This document shows, one piece after another, positions 24,894 through 33,406 of a stretch of 64,000 bases of DNA. The notes under the pieces are model-generated. The model was not told the origin of the DNA. It was given only the letters and a program-made list of their open reading frames with translations, and searched no databases. The DNA comes from an uncultured Lachnospiraceae bacterium (lineage in GTDB: Bacteria > Bacillota > Clostridia > Lachnospirales > Lachnospiraceae). The DNA lies in the NCBI GenBank assembly GCA_910585075.1, contig CAJUED010000001.1, positions 1 through 64,000 of the forward strand. Direction: 5' to 3'. Positions within the stretch are counted from its first letter, which is position 1, and each line of letters starts with the position of its first letter. Position numbers and translations under genes: made by a program.

Positions 24894-25553
24894 CTACACA
24901 CCCAAAAGTTCCTTTAATTCCAAGGTTGTATGCGCACAACCCACATTGGCATATTCATCCACATTCCTCCGGTCACAGAAACCAAAGCCATACGTCACCC
25001 CAATAAAATCAATTCCAAGTGCCTCAGCGCCAATGGCGTCATTGTCACTGTCACCAATCATCACCGCCTGACGATAATCGCCACACCCCATCCTCTCCAA
25101 ACACATTCTGATGATATCCACCTTCTTCAAGCGGTTTTCATGGTCGGCTCCATAAATATGATCCGTATACGCATCAAAATGAAAATGACGCATGATTTTT
25201 TCCGCATAGTCCTGCCTTTTGTAAGTGGCAATCCCTATCTGCCTGCCTGCTGCCAAAAGGGCCTTGCACACTTCATTTATCCCTTCATAGGGTTTGGCTC
25301 TCAAAATATAATCATCCTGCTTATAAAAATTTCGGAATATAGTGGCAATCTCCTGGGCTCTTTCCATCTCAATTCCATAAAGTTTTTGAAAAGAATTTTG
25401 AATGGGTGGCCCGATAAATGTTCGAAACACAGTCTCCGGCGGAATTTCCAGATTTTCCTTTATCATAGTTTCTTTCACTGCCCTGACGATTCCTTCCGCC
25501 GTATCTAAAAGCGTGCCGTCCACATCAAAAATGATATATTGATATTGCTTCAT
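24894..25553 (-). CDS. HAD-family phosphatase
   Basis: A 219-residue haloacid-dehalogenase hydrolase, subfamily with a helical cap. Motif I is IIFDVDGTLLDTAEGI, motif II is GIATYK (Thr), the Lys is in ENRLKKVD, and motif III is MIGDSDNDAIGAEALG. Similar to phosphoglycolate-phosphatase/Gph-like proteins. In this operon it could dephosphorylate a sugar phosphate or a product of the aldolase encoded next to it. GGAGAGGGG precedes the ATG. Confidence 0.85.
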   Translation of the reverse strand: MKQYQYIIFDVDGTLLDTAEGIVRAVKETMIKENLEIPPETVFRTFIGPPIQNSFQKLYGIEMERAQEIATIFRNFYKQDDYILRAKPYEGINEVCKALLAAGRQIGIATYKRQDYAEKIMRHFHFDAYTDHIYGADHENRLKKVDIIRMCLERMGCGDYRQAVMIGDSDNDAIGAEALGIDFIGVTYGFGFCDRRNVDEYANVGCAHTTLELKELLGV

Positions 25554-25579
25554 AAATCCCCTCTCCTGTCTGCTCTGGT

Positions 25580-27253
25580 TCAGATACCTTCAATTTGATA
25601 TAAAGTATCCGTTATAAAATGGAGCTTAGGTCTGTTTTCCAGCCGTCCAACCGCCTCCTCCACATCCCTGTTTAACTGCATTGCCTTTTCTTTAGTAAAC
25701 GCATGCTCCATATTTTCATTCACATAGTTTGCGGTTTCCGCCTCGCCAAAACCGTCGAAGCCCGCCAGGAGAATATCCTCCACGCCAAACTGTCCCAACA
25801 GCTTTATCATCATAATCAAAGGGTTGTCCACAATCCAGGCCTTCTCGTCCAGCAATGCGCTGTAATTTAAAACATAGTCAAAAGGTCTGCCTGCACTTGT
25901 CACATTGGATGTGGCAATCACCGGAACCTTTTCCGGAAGCCGCACTAATTTCCTAGACATCTGCACATACCGCTTTGCGTTGCTGATAAACAGCCCGTCA
26001 ATGAAAAAGCCCTCGGGAAGAAAATTAACGGCAATCACGATAGGGTTGGATTCCCTTATGCAGACGTCCACCTTATCCTTTTGGGCATAGATATTTGTAC
26101 CCGGCCCTAAAAGCAAAACAGGCCTTTCATTTTTATAACCATGCTCCTTTCTCTGTGCGCAAATTTGTGGTTGAGAGAATACAATTCTTTCAACCTTATC
26201 TCCTGTCCACAAGGCTTTTAGTTTTTCCCGGTCTGTCTTATCCTCACATTCCCGGGCCTGATATCTTAAATAAAGCCGCTCAATATAATCGGCGTCATAA
26301 AGCAGTTTCTTTTCCGGAGCAATCTTATCCAAAATTTCGGAGATGGATTTTACGGACAATTTGCGTTTTTCCTGCAAATAAGTCACATAATTGGGATGAC
26401 AGTCATTTGCCGCCGACAGATAAAATTTAAAGGCGTATCCCCATGGCGTCTTATGATAAATATCCAGAATCGTCACATCAATCGCCTCAAGCAGCTGATT
26501 CACGTGGTATTCCTTGCCGCAATGATCATTCATATAATGGGAGAGAAGCTCAATGGGTGCATTGCCTGCGCTTTTCCCCATGCCATACAGACTTCCGTCT
26601 ACCAGCATATTCCGCTTCAAAGGATTCTCCAAAAGCTCAATGCAGTTAGAATAGGCCAGCTGGAAATTGTTATGGGCATGGTATCCCAGCCCAATCTCCG
26701 GCTTTAGCCCTTCATCCGCCATCTGCATATACCTCTGCAAGTCTCCCCGGTGCAAAAGCCCATAAGTATCCACCAGTGAAAATGCATAAGGTTCAAGTCC
26801 GTTAATCAGTGTAAGAAGCTCCTGAAAGTTCTCGTCATCATAGCTGGTGATGGAGACCGCCTGGGCAAATACTTTATACCCCTTTTCCTTCACCTGCCTG
26901 CAGAAGACAATGGCCTCGTGCATCTTTTCCTTTTTGAAGATAACGCGGATTCCATCCAAAAAGCTTTCCTTTTGCTCCTGAAGATTTTCTATGGGACAGG
27001 TCCCGTAGTCAATCATCCCTACAATAATGGACTTCCCTTTTCCAAGGTTTTCAAAAGTACGCCCCACACTTGCCGTATCGGGAAATATACTGCGGTTCCC
27101 ATCGTACTTTCGGCGGGCGTCAATAAATCCCACCTCCACAATATCTATTTCGGCGGAAATCAGTCTTTCATAAATGTTGATAATGTTGTCATATCCAAAT
27201 TCCCAGTCATTGATATAACCGCCATCACGCAAGGTACAGTCTAATAAAAGCAT
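25580..27253 (-). CDS. DRE-TIM aldolase with C-terminal domain
   Basis: A 557-residue protein. The first ~290 residues are an HMGL-like/DRE-TIM barrel (LLDCTLRDGGYINDWEFG, GLGYHAHNNFQLAYSN, metal-binding His pair), related to 4-hydroxy-2-oxovalerate aldolase and isopropylmalate synthase. The C-terminal ~200 residues (VLLLGPGTNIYAQKD..., LLAGFDGFGE) form a Rossmann-like domain not seen in catabolic aldolases. Sits between a HAD phosphatase and the PAP2/GDPD fusion, and close to a TPP enzyme that uses 2-oxo acids. It may make or cleave a short oxo acid used to decorate the sugar. The reaction is not known. Confidence 0.75.
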   Translation of the reverse strand: MLLLDCTLRDGGYINDWEFGYDNIINIYERLISAEIDIVEVGFIDARRKYDGNRSIFPDTASVGRTFENLGKGKSIIVGMIDYGTCPIENLQEQKESFLDGIRVIFKKEKMHEAIVFCRQVKEKGYKVFAQAVSITSYDDENFQELLTLINGLEPYAFSLVDTYGLLHRGDLQRYMQMADEGLKPEIGLGYHAHNNFQLAYSNCIELLENPLKRNMLVDGSLYGMGKSAGNAPIELLSHYMNDHCGKEYHVNQLLEAIDVTILDIYHKTPWGYAFKFYLSAANDCHPNYVTYLQEKRKLSVKSISEILDKIAPEKKLLYDADYIERLYLRYQARECEDKTDREKLKALWTGDKVERIVFSQPQICAQRKEHGYKNERPVLLLGPGTNIYAQKDKVDVCIRESNPIVIAVNFLPEGFFIDGLFISNAKRYVQMSRKLVRLPEKVPVIATSNVTSAGRPFDYVLNYSALLDEKAWIVDNPLIMMIKLLGQFGVEDILLAGFDGFGEAETANYVNENMEHAFTKEKAMQLNRDVEEAVGRLENRPKLHFITDTLYQIEGI

Positions 27254-27329
27254 TGCCGTCTTGCCTCCTTAAATACACCTTCATACATCTTAAAGCTCTG
27301 GTAACAATTCTTTCGAAATTCTCTTTGTG

Positions 27330-30056
27330 TTATTCCCTGATAAGATAAACCTGATCGTTGGGAATCCGCGCGGTAGGACGGTAAGGCCGAACCGCCGACT
27401 CAAACAAAATATACATACCCCGGGCCGTCATCTGAATCTGCTCCACCCCTTCCGGCAGCACATGGCGCTCCAGCGGCTCACCATATTCCGTAACCTGTTT
27501 CTCGTACAAATACTTCAGGAGATAAGCATCCTCCGTCTGGTATCCCTGGCTTAACAGCATATGGCATTCTCCGGTCACGCCATCTCTTTTAAAGGTAATC
27601 CCCTGAATCCTTTCCGGAATCACCACTGTCGATATCAGTTCAGGTTTCGTCACTTCCGTAAGATCATAACGGTTCAGCAGACCATTCGCCCCGTTTACAT
27701 AGGAACCCACAAACAGTTCCCCTTCAAAGAAGGTTAAGAAGGAAGCAACCTTACTTCCGCCATGGTTTACCAGCCCTCCGTCAAGCTCCACCAAAATTTC
27801 ACCCTGATAAGCATCCGCCATCACATCCGGCCAGGAGACAGCGTATACCTTTCCCGCAGGCCCCGTTACCCACAACAAGTCATGCCCTTCGTCATAAGCA
27901 ATTCCACCTGTATGGGCCTTAAACTGTAAGTCCACTACCTTTACAAGCCTGCCATTTAAATCCATTACATAAAGAATACTGTTATACTCTCCTGATTTAC
28001 TGTAAGCGGATATCACAAGGTTATTGCCTGCCTTGGTAAATCCCTGGACAATCATATCGTCACATTTTTCCGGCAAATCCTGATCATACAATCCCGGCAG
28101 AGAAAATGAACTCTCATAGCGCTCCGCCAAATATTCATATTCCGGCTGGCGTATTACCTTTGCAAGTCCCGGATAGTTTGTCACCATCCCGTCCACTCCC
28201 ATAGTCTGTACATTTTTCATCTGCACAGGTGTATTTACCGTCCAAACAAATGCCTTCCTTCCGGCCTGATGGATTGCATTTACCGTTTCCTGGGTAATGG
28301 TTTCAATATACAATCCATAATAATCCGCCGGAAATTCTTCAGGCAAAGACGTTTTACCTGAATTTGTATTATAAAGCGTCTGTAGCTCTGCATTCAATTC
28401 CTTAAAATGGCGCAGATAATCATACCTAAAGGAGGCAAACAGACACCGCTCCCTCATACCGCAGTCATCCACCACTTCCAGCACAGCCTCCTCAAAGCCA
28501 TCCACTTCGCCAATATCTTTCAATTCCAAATATACGCCGCACTCTGTGTCCTGAATCAGCTTAAGCGCCTCCTCCAGCGTGGGCAGCTTTTCTCCCGCAA
28601 AAGCGGTATCAAACCAGCTCCCCGCATCCAGCCCGGCAAGCTCCTCATACGTAAAGTCCGAAGGTTTCCCATCTACCCCGGTAGTGCGCTTTAAGCTGTC
28701 ATCATGGAGAATTATCACCTGCCCGTCTGCGCTTAGCTGCACATCCAGCTCTATATAATCCACGCCAATGTCCAAAGCGCCTGCAAAGGCTGCCAATGTA
28801 TTTTCCGGGTACTCACTGCTGTATCCCCTATGAGCGATGATGCACGGCAGTTTTCCGACGGCATTTTCTTGTTCCTGTCCGTCTGTACCTTCCAAGGTAC
28901 CCTCTGTTTCGGGGGGCTGTCCATCTGCCCCGGCGTTCTCCTGACCATTTACCTGTCCTAAGCCTTCCGCTCCTGCAGTCTCCTGACCAGACCTCTGTCC
29001 GGAACCATCCGCACCTCCGGCCTCCTGCCCCGACATCTCACCGGATATTTGACCCGCCTCCTCCTGGCTGGCAGTCTGTTCCGTCATTCCATCATTTTCC
29101 GCCGTATTCCGCAGATGCCGCTCCCATCCGAAACTGAAAACAGCAATGCCAACCAACAGCGCCGCCAATATTCCCAAACCGGGCCTATATCTATTCCTTT
29201 TGCTGAAAAAGAAAGGATACACCGCCATAATAAAAACAGCCAGCGAAAAAGAGGTAAAGAACCCCGCATACTTCCCCGGCATAATCAGTCCTAATACACT
29301 TTGCAGTACCGTCAAAATAAAAACAATCCCAGCTCCGCCCAGAACAAACCGCACACAGAGGGCAGACCGGTCACCTTCCACCCGAAACCGCACAAAATGC
29401 CGCTCAAGAGCCCAGCCAATCATAAATCCCATGCCTGCTCCGGCATTAGAAAGACAGCCTACCCGAAGCATAGGCAGAAAACATAAAAGGCAGCCCACTA
29501 CTGCCACCACAATATCCCGGTTTTCTCCACCGTCGGCCCAGACCATAACCCGATTTAACACCAAAATTAAAAGGATTCCCATCACAAGAGCCACAAGCAC
29601 GTCCTGAGGCGTGTGCACCCCCAGATAATTCCTTGAAAAAGCAACTGCCGCCACAACCGCCCAACAAATGCCCGACAGCAGCTTCTTTCTATTCATCCAA
29701 AAAGCTGCGCCCAAGGCGCCCCATGTGGCCGTGACCCTCTGGGTGTGTCCACTTGGGAACGAGTATCCTCCCGCCCCTGCAAGGGCTGACTCCACCGGCA
29801 CAATCCGCTCATCACGAACCCAAGGCCTTTCCACCCTACAGATGTTTTTGATAAACTGATTCCAGGTGCAGGCAATCGACACATTCAGAGCCATCAGCTG
29901 GCCCGAACGTTTATCCACACACCAGTATACGAATCCAAGCAAAAGGAAGGTTATGACCCCTTCCCCAAGTGTGGTTACCTGTAAAAAGAAACTGTCTGCC
30001 ACAGAGCCTAAGGCTTCTCTGGCTCTCTGCAAAAATAGTAAATATGTGATGTCCAC
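27330..30056 (-). CDS. PAP2 phosphatase - GDPD - beta-propeller fusion
   Basis: A 908-residue membrane/exported fusion starting at GTG (AAAGGAG upstream). Residues ~1-310 are a PAP2 (lipid phosphatase) with KNICRVERP, SFPSGH and SRNYLGVHTPQD, plus extra membrane spans. A Gly/Gln/Glu repeat linker follows (~318-398, GQE/GADG units). Residues ~400-630 are a glycerophosphodiester phosphodiesterase (AHRGYSSEYPENT, ELDVQLSADG, HDDSL). The last ~270 residues look like a beta-propeller. The catalytic parts would face outside. It may remove glycerophosphate or recycle polyprenyl diphosphate during glycan or teichoic-acid-like polymer decoration. The combination is unusual. Confidence 0.8.
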   Translation of the reverse strand: MDITYLLFLQRAREALGSVADSFFLQVTTLGEGVITFLLLGFVYWCVDKRSGQLMALNVSIACTWNQFIKNICRVERPWVRDERIVPVESALAGAGGYSFPSGHTQRVTATWGALGAAFWMNRKKLLSGICWAVVAAVAFSRNYLGVHTPQDVLVALVMGILLILVLNRVMVWADGGENRDIVVAVVGCLLCFLPMLRVGCLSNAGAGMGFMIGWALERHFVRFRVEGDRSALCVRFVLGGAGIVFILTVLQSVLGLIMPGKYAGFFTSFSLAVFIMAVYPFFFSKRNRYRPGLGILAALLVGIAVFSFGWERHLRNTAENDGMTEQTASQEEAGQISGEMSGQEAGGADGSGQRSGQETAGAEGLGQVNGQENAGADGQPPETEGTLEGTDGQEQENAVGKLPCIIAHRGYSSEYPENTLAAFAGALDIGVDYIELDVQLSADGQVIILHDDSLKRTTGVDGKPSDFTYEELAGLDAGSWFDTAFAGEKLPTLEEALKLIQDTECGVYLELKDIGEVDGFEEAVLEVVDDCGMRERCLFASFRYDYLRHFKELNAELQTLYNTNSGKTSLPEEFPADYYGLYIETITQETVNAIHQAGRKAFVWTVNTPVQMKNVQTMGVDGMVTNYPGLAKVIRQPEYEYLAERYESSFSLPGLYDQDLPEKCDDMIVQGFTKAGNNLVISAYSKSGEYNSILYVMDLNGRLVKVVDLQFKAHTGGIAYDEGHDLLWVTGPAGKVYAVSWPDVMADAYQGEILVELDGGLVNHGGSKVASFLTFFEGELFVGSYVNGANGLLNRYDLTEVTKPELISTVVIPERIQGITFKRDGVTGECHMLLSQGYQTEDAYLLKYLYEKQVTEYGEPLERHVLPEGVEQIQMTARGMYILFESAVRPYRPTARIPNDQVYLIRE

Positions 30057-30081
30057 TGTTCTTCTCCTTTATCCGCGGGAA

Positions 30082-32316
30082 TCAATCGAACTCTCTCATG
30101 GCAAAAGTATAATTTGCCAGCAAAACCCACTCCCGGTTATGCAGATAAACATAATAATTATCCATCCCCGCGGCCTTCATCCACGCAATTGCCCCTCTCA
30201 AATCAAAGCTGCAAATCACCGGATAGATTTGGGCCGGGTCAGGCATGACTTTTATATACTCATCCCACTTCTGCACAGGGATTCCATGGAAACTCTTTTT
30301 CTTTCCGTAATTTGACAGGGACACTATCCCCCCAGGCACATGTTTCTCCCCATATCTTTTAAAATAGGATTCGAATAAGGCCTCGTCTCCAAAAAGCACA
30401 ACCTGCTGCCCTGCCGCCGGTTCCGGTCGAAACAGCCCGCGAAAGTGGGGTTTGTAGCTCTGATAAGGCAACTCCGTATCATAAAATCCGTGCCTTCGCT
30501 TTGATTCGTACCAGGGAAGGCTGTCTATGTAATTATCCCCATAACATTTACGCAGAATGCCATCCCATCCAGCCGGCGCTTCCAGCTCCATTCCTTCATA
30601 AGAAAGCTTTATGATTTCATCAAAGCCCTTTCTGTCGAAAATTTGAGGCTCCCGGCCCTCCTGCAAATAATGGGCATATATGCCAAAAGGAGAGGACTCC
30701 TTTCCGTCCGTCTCCGACAAAGCAAGCTCCAATTGCTGTGCCAGCTGTTCCCTTGTAAAAAGCTTACCCATATACTTATAGGCCTTCCATTTTAGCAGCT
30801 TCATATCCCTGAAATTGGGGAAATAACCATAGGCCTTGGCATACAGAAATCTCTGGAGATGCTTTATTTTCAGACGCTTTCTTTTTTCCTTCCCGGCATC
30901 TGAAAAACCGCTGTCCAATGGAAAAATATCAATGGAAATTCCCTCGCAGCAATTCACCCACCAATTCTGGGGATGAAGGGCTGTGGTGTTTGTATTCCTG
31001 AGCTTCAAATATCCCCCGTAAAAACATTCATCACCGGCCGGTGTCTGCAAAAAATACTCACCTTGAAATGCATCCTTAAGGGCAAGCAGCTTATTAAAAT
31101 CTTCCCGGCTAAGAGCCACATCAATATCATCATCCCCGGTGACAATCCCTGCACGCCGCACAGCGCCAAGCAAGGTGCCGTACATGGCAAACAGCGTAAG
31201 TCCGTTCTCGTCGCACACCTGCTTTAATTTTCTCAACAAATCCAGCTCAACCGCAAGCACCTTTTCCAGGACTTCATGATCCTGGTCGGTTTTTGAAATC
31301 GCAGCTATGGCCCGCTCCCTCCCGACAGCTTTCCGCCGATAATCCTTTACCGCATCTGTCAGAGAAGGATAACCGCCCTCTCTCCAGTTAAATCCCAATA
31401 GGGGAAATTCATAAGTCTCGTCAAACAACCCATTGGCTTTCTTAAGCCCGGCAAGATTATCCTCTTTTCCCGCCTCAGCAAAAAAGTATGGCGCAAATAC
31501 CGGAAACAAACCATTGTCCGTAAGCTCCGAAAGAAGATCCATGTTGCAGGAAAGAAAATTGACATCCTCACAGGCGTAATTCACCAGAGCATTCCACTCC
31601 GACGCTGTAGGCGCCGCCTCGTCAGTGTATACCCTACCAACCAGCTTATAGTCCGGAAGGGGATAATAAAACTTCACATATCCCAATCCCGCTTTGTTTA
31701 GCAGGGAAGTTATCTGCGCTTTGCTGAACTTCCGTACATGGCACCAAGGATTCAACGAGCCGTCCCCCTGCTGACAAACCGATAAGCCGTACAGATTCTC
31801 ATCCGCCAGCAGAATTCTTCCGTCCGGCTTCAGCAAATTTTTAAGATGCTCAAATGCTTTTACGTATAATCCTGCTGCCGTCGTGTGATTTCCTATTTTA
31901 TCCGTAAATCCTAAAATAACAATATAGTCAAAAGTACAGGGAAACTCCATGTCAAAGACATCCCCGGCATACACCTCCAAATTCCCCCTGTCCTTATACC
32001 GCTCGCATATCATCTCCGCGCGGAACAAAGATTCCTCCGCTATCACTACCCGGGCTGCCCTGTCGCACAGCTCGCCTGCAATATTTCCAAAGTCCCCTCC
32101 GATTTCCAAAACAACCGCATCTTTTGAAAAGGGATACCAGGATATGGCAAAGCGGGCCTGCGAGCCCAGATAAAGGCTTACCTCATCCCGCAGATCGTTT
32201 AAAACGGCAGCATCACAGTTTTCCTGCCCAATGGCTTTGATGTATCCGCCAATGACACGGTCTATATCCGATATTTTATCATCATTTTCGTTTTTGTAAT
32301 ATTTATCTACCAGCAT
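30082..32316 (-). CDS. Methyltransferase - LicD fusion protein
   Basis: A 744-residue cytoplasmic fusion. Residues ~40-230 are a class I SAM methyltransferase (VLEIGGDFGNIAGEL ~69, ADENLYGLSV). Residues ~350-610 are a LicD nucleotidyltransferase-fold domain (FAMYGTLLGAVRRAG, DDDIDVALSRE ~397). The last ~100 residues (VVLFGDEALFESYF...) form a Rossmann-like domain. LicD proteins transfer phosphocholine or similar groups from CDP- or other nucleotide donors to glycans. It starts 3 bp after the rfbF stop and is translationally coupled. Together with the GDPD protein encoded next, it suggests a phosphodiester substituent on the glycan. Confidence 0.85.
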   Translation of the reverse strand: MLVDKYYKNENDDKISDIDRVIGGYIKAIGQENCDAAVLNDLRDEVSLYLGSQARFAISWYPFSKDAVVLEIGGDFGNIAGELCDRAARVVIAEESLFRAEMICERYKDRGNLEVYAGDVFDMEFPCTFDYIVILGFTDKIGNHTTAAGLYVKAFEHLKNLLKPDGRILLADENLYGLSVCQQGDGSLNPWCHVRKFSKAQITSLLNKAGLGYVKFYYPLPDYKLVGRVYTDEAAPTASEWNALVNYACEDVNFLSCNMDLLSELTDNGLFPVFAPYFFAEAGKEDNLAGLKKANGLFDETYEFPLLGFNWREGGYPSLTDAVKDYRRKAVGRERAIAAISKTDQDHEVLEKVLAVELDLLRKLKQVCDENGLTLFAMYGTLLGAVRRAGIVTGDDDIDVALSREDFNKLLALKDAFQGEYFLQTPAGDECFYGGYLKLRNTNTTALHPQNWWVNCCEGISIDIFPLDSGFSDAGKEKRKRLKIKHLQRFLYAKAYGYFPNFRDMKLLKWKAYKYMGKLFTREQLAQQLELALSETDGKESSPFGIYAHYLQEGREPQIFDRKGFDEIIKLSYEGMELEAPAGWDGILRKCYGDNYIDSLPWYESKRRHGFYDTELPYQSYKPHFRGLFRPEPAAGQQVVLFGDEALFESYFKRYGEKHVPGGIVSLSNYGKKKSFHGIPVQKWDEYIKVMPDPAQIYPVICSFDLRGAIAWMKAAGMDNYYVYLHNREWVLLANYTFAMREFD

Positions 32317-32319
32317 GTA

Positions 32320-33102
32320 TTATTCGTCCCACTTCTTCCACGGCGCACGGCCGGCCGCAAGCATTTTTTCCAGCATATGCTTCTCACGTCCATTGTCCAT
32401 GCACTGCCAGAACCCCCTATGCATGTACGACATCAGTTCCCCCCGCTCCACAAGCCTTTCCATGGGTTCCCTCTCAAAGACCGTATCATCCCCTTCTATA
32501 AAATCAAAAATCTCAGGCTCAAGCACCATATAGCCCGCATTGATGGCAGCGCTGTCCGCCAGATTTTTTTCCCTGAAGGATTTAACCGCATTGTCTCCGC
32601 CAATATTCAGGATTCCTTTTTGCTGCTCCTGCAATACGGCTGTCAGCGTCGCTATCTTTCCATGGGACTGATGAAATGCAAGCAGCTTTTGAATATCCAC
32701 ATCACATACGCCGTCGCCATAGGTCAGCATGAAGCGCTCGTTTCCGATATACTTCCTGACCCTTCTGATCCGTCCTCCCGTCATGGTGTTAAGACCTGTA
32801 TCCACAACCGTTACCTTCCACAAATCCAGGTGGCAATTGTGAATTGTCATCTCATTTTGTCCCTTTGTGTAATCAAACGTAATGTCGCTGTTGTTCAGGA
32901 AATAATCCGCAAACCATTCCTTAATAATATGCTGCTTGTATCCCGCGCAGATGATAAACTCATTGAATCCATAATAAGAGTATTCTTTCATAATATGCCA
33001 CAGGATGGGCTTTCCGCCTATTTCAATCATTGGCTTGGGCTTGTACTGGGATTCCTCCGCAATCCTTGTACCGGCCCCTCCTGCAAGGATGACAACTTTC
33101 AT
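32320..33102 (-). CDS. rfbF: Glucose-1-phosphate cytidylyltransferase
   Basis: A 260-residue nucleotidyltransferase making CDP-glucose from CTP and glucose-1-phosphate. It has the N-terminal VILAGGAGTRIAEESQYKPKPMIEIGGKPILWHIMKEYS, the RfbF pattern YGFNEFIICAGYKQHIIKEWFADYFLNNSD, and GDGVCDVDI. It commits glucose to the CDP-dideoxy sugar pathway and is the first gene of the leftward operon. GAAAGGAAAACATT precedes the ATG. The operon promoter and a direct-repeat leader lie upstream. Confidence 0.94.
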   Translation of the reverse strand: MKVVILAGGAGTRIAEESQYKPKPMIEIGGKPILWHIMKEYSYYGFNEFIICAGYKQHIIKEWFADYFLNNSDITFDYTKGQNEMTIHNCHLDLWKVTVVDTGLNTMTGGRIRRVRKYIGNERFMLTYGDGVCDVDIQKLLAFHQSHGKIATLTAVLQEQQKGILNIGGDNAVKSFREKNLADSAAINAGYMVLEPEIFDFIEGDDTVFEREPMERLVERGELMSYMHRGFWQCMDNGREKHMLEKMLAAGRAPWKKWDE

Positions 33103-33123
33103 AATGTTTTCCTTTCATGGATG

Positions 33124-33155
33124 AAATATCTATATAAGATAAAATATCTATATAA
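33124..33155. repeat. Direct repeat in the rfbF leader
   Basis: AAATATCTATATAA occurs twice, starting at 33124 and 33142 (18-bp period), in the 5' untranslated leader of the CDP-sugar operon. It could be two turns of a regulator site on one face of the helix, or replication slippage. Confidence 0.5.
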
Positions 33156-33208
33156 AATTATGCAAATCGATTCATAATCTCAAATACTGTCGTTATGACC
33201 TGACTATT

Positions 33209-33237
33209 ATTCTATGGATTGATATAAATTTTGTCAA
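33209..33237 (-). promoter_or_regulatory. Promoter of the CDP-sugar operon
   Basis: Minus-strand TTGACA (33232-33237), 17 bp, TAGAAT (33209-33214). It would give a ~100-nt leader before rfbF. Confidence 0.75.
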
Positions 33238-33337
33238 CCGAATCTTCATTTTTATGCCACTTTGCAAGCATGGTTACGGCTTTTTATTTTTCCCAGATTT
33301 TACATAAAAAATCATTAAAAACAGCGCATATATTTTC

Positions 33338-33366
33338 TTTACATTTTGCTTTTTATATGGTATATT
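33338..33366 (+). promoter_or_regulatory. Promoter of the secreted thioredoxin-like gene
   Basis: TTTACA (33338-33343), 17 bp, TATATT (33361-33366), 41 bp before the ATG. It is divergent from the CDP-sugar operon promoter 100 bp away, so the two may share regulation. Confidence 0.7.
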
Positions 33367-33406
33367 CTTTGCACGATATTACAAAAACGCGAAAGGAAAG
33401 AAAAGT

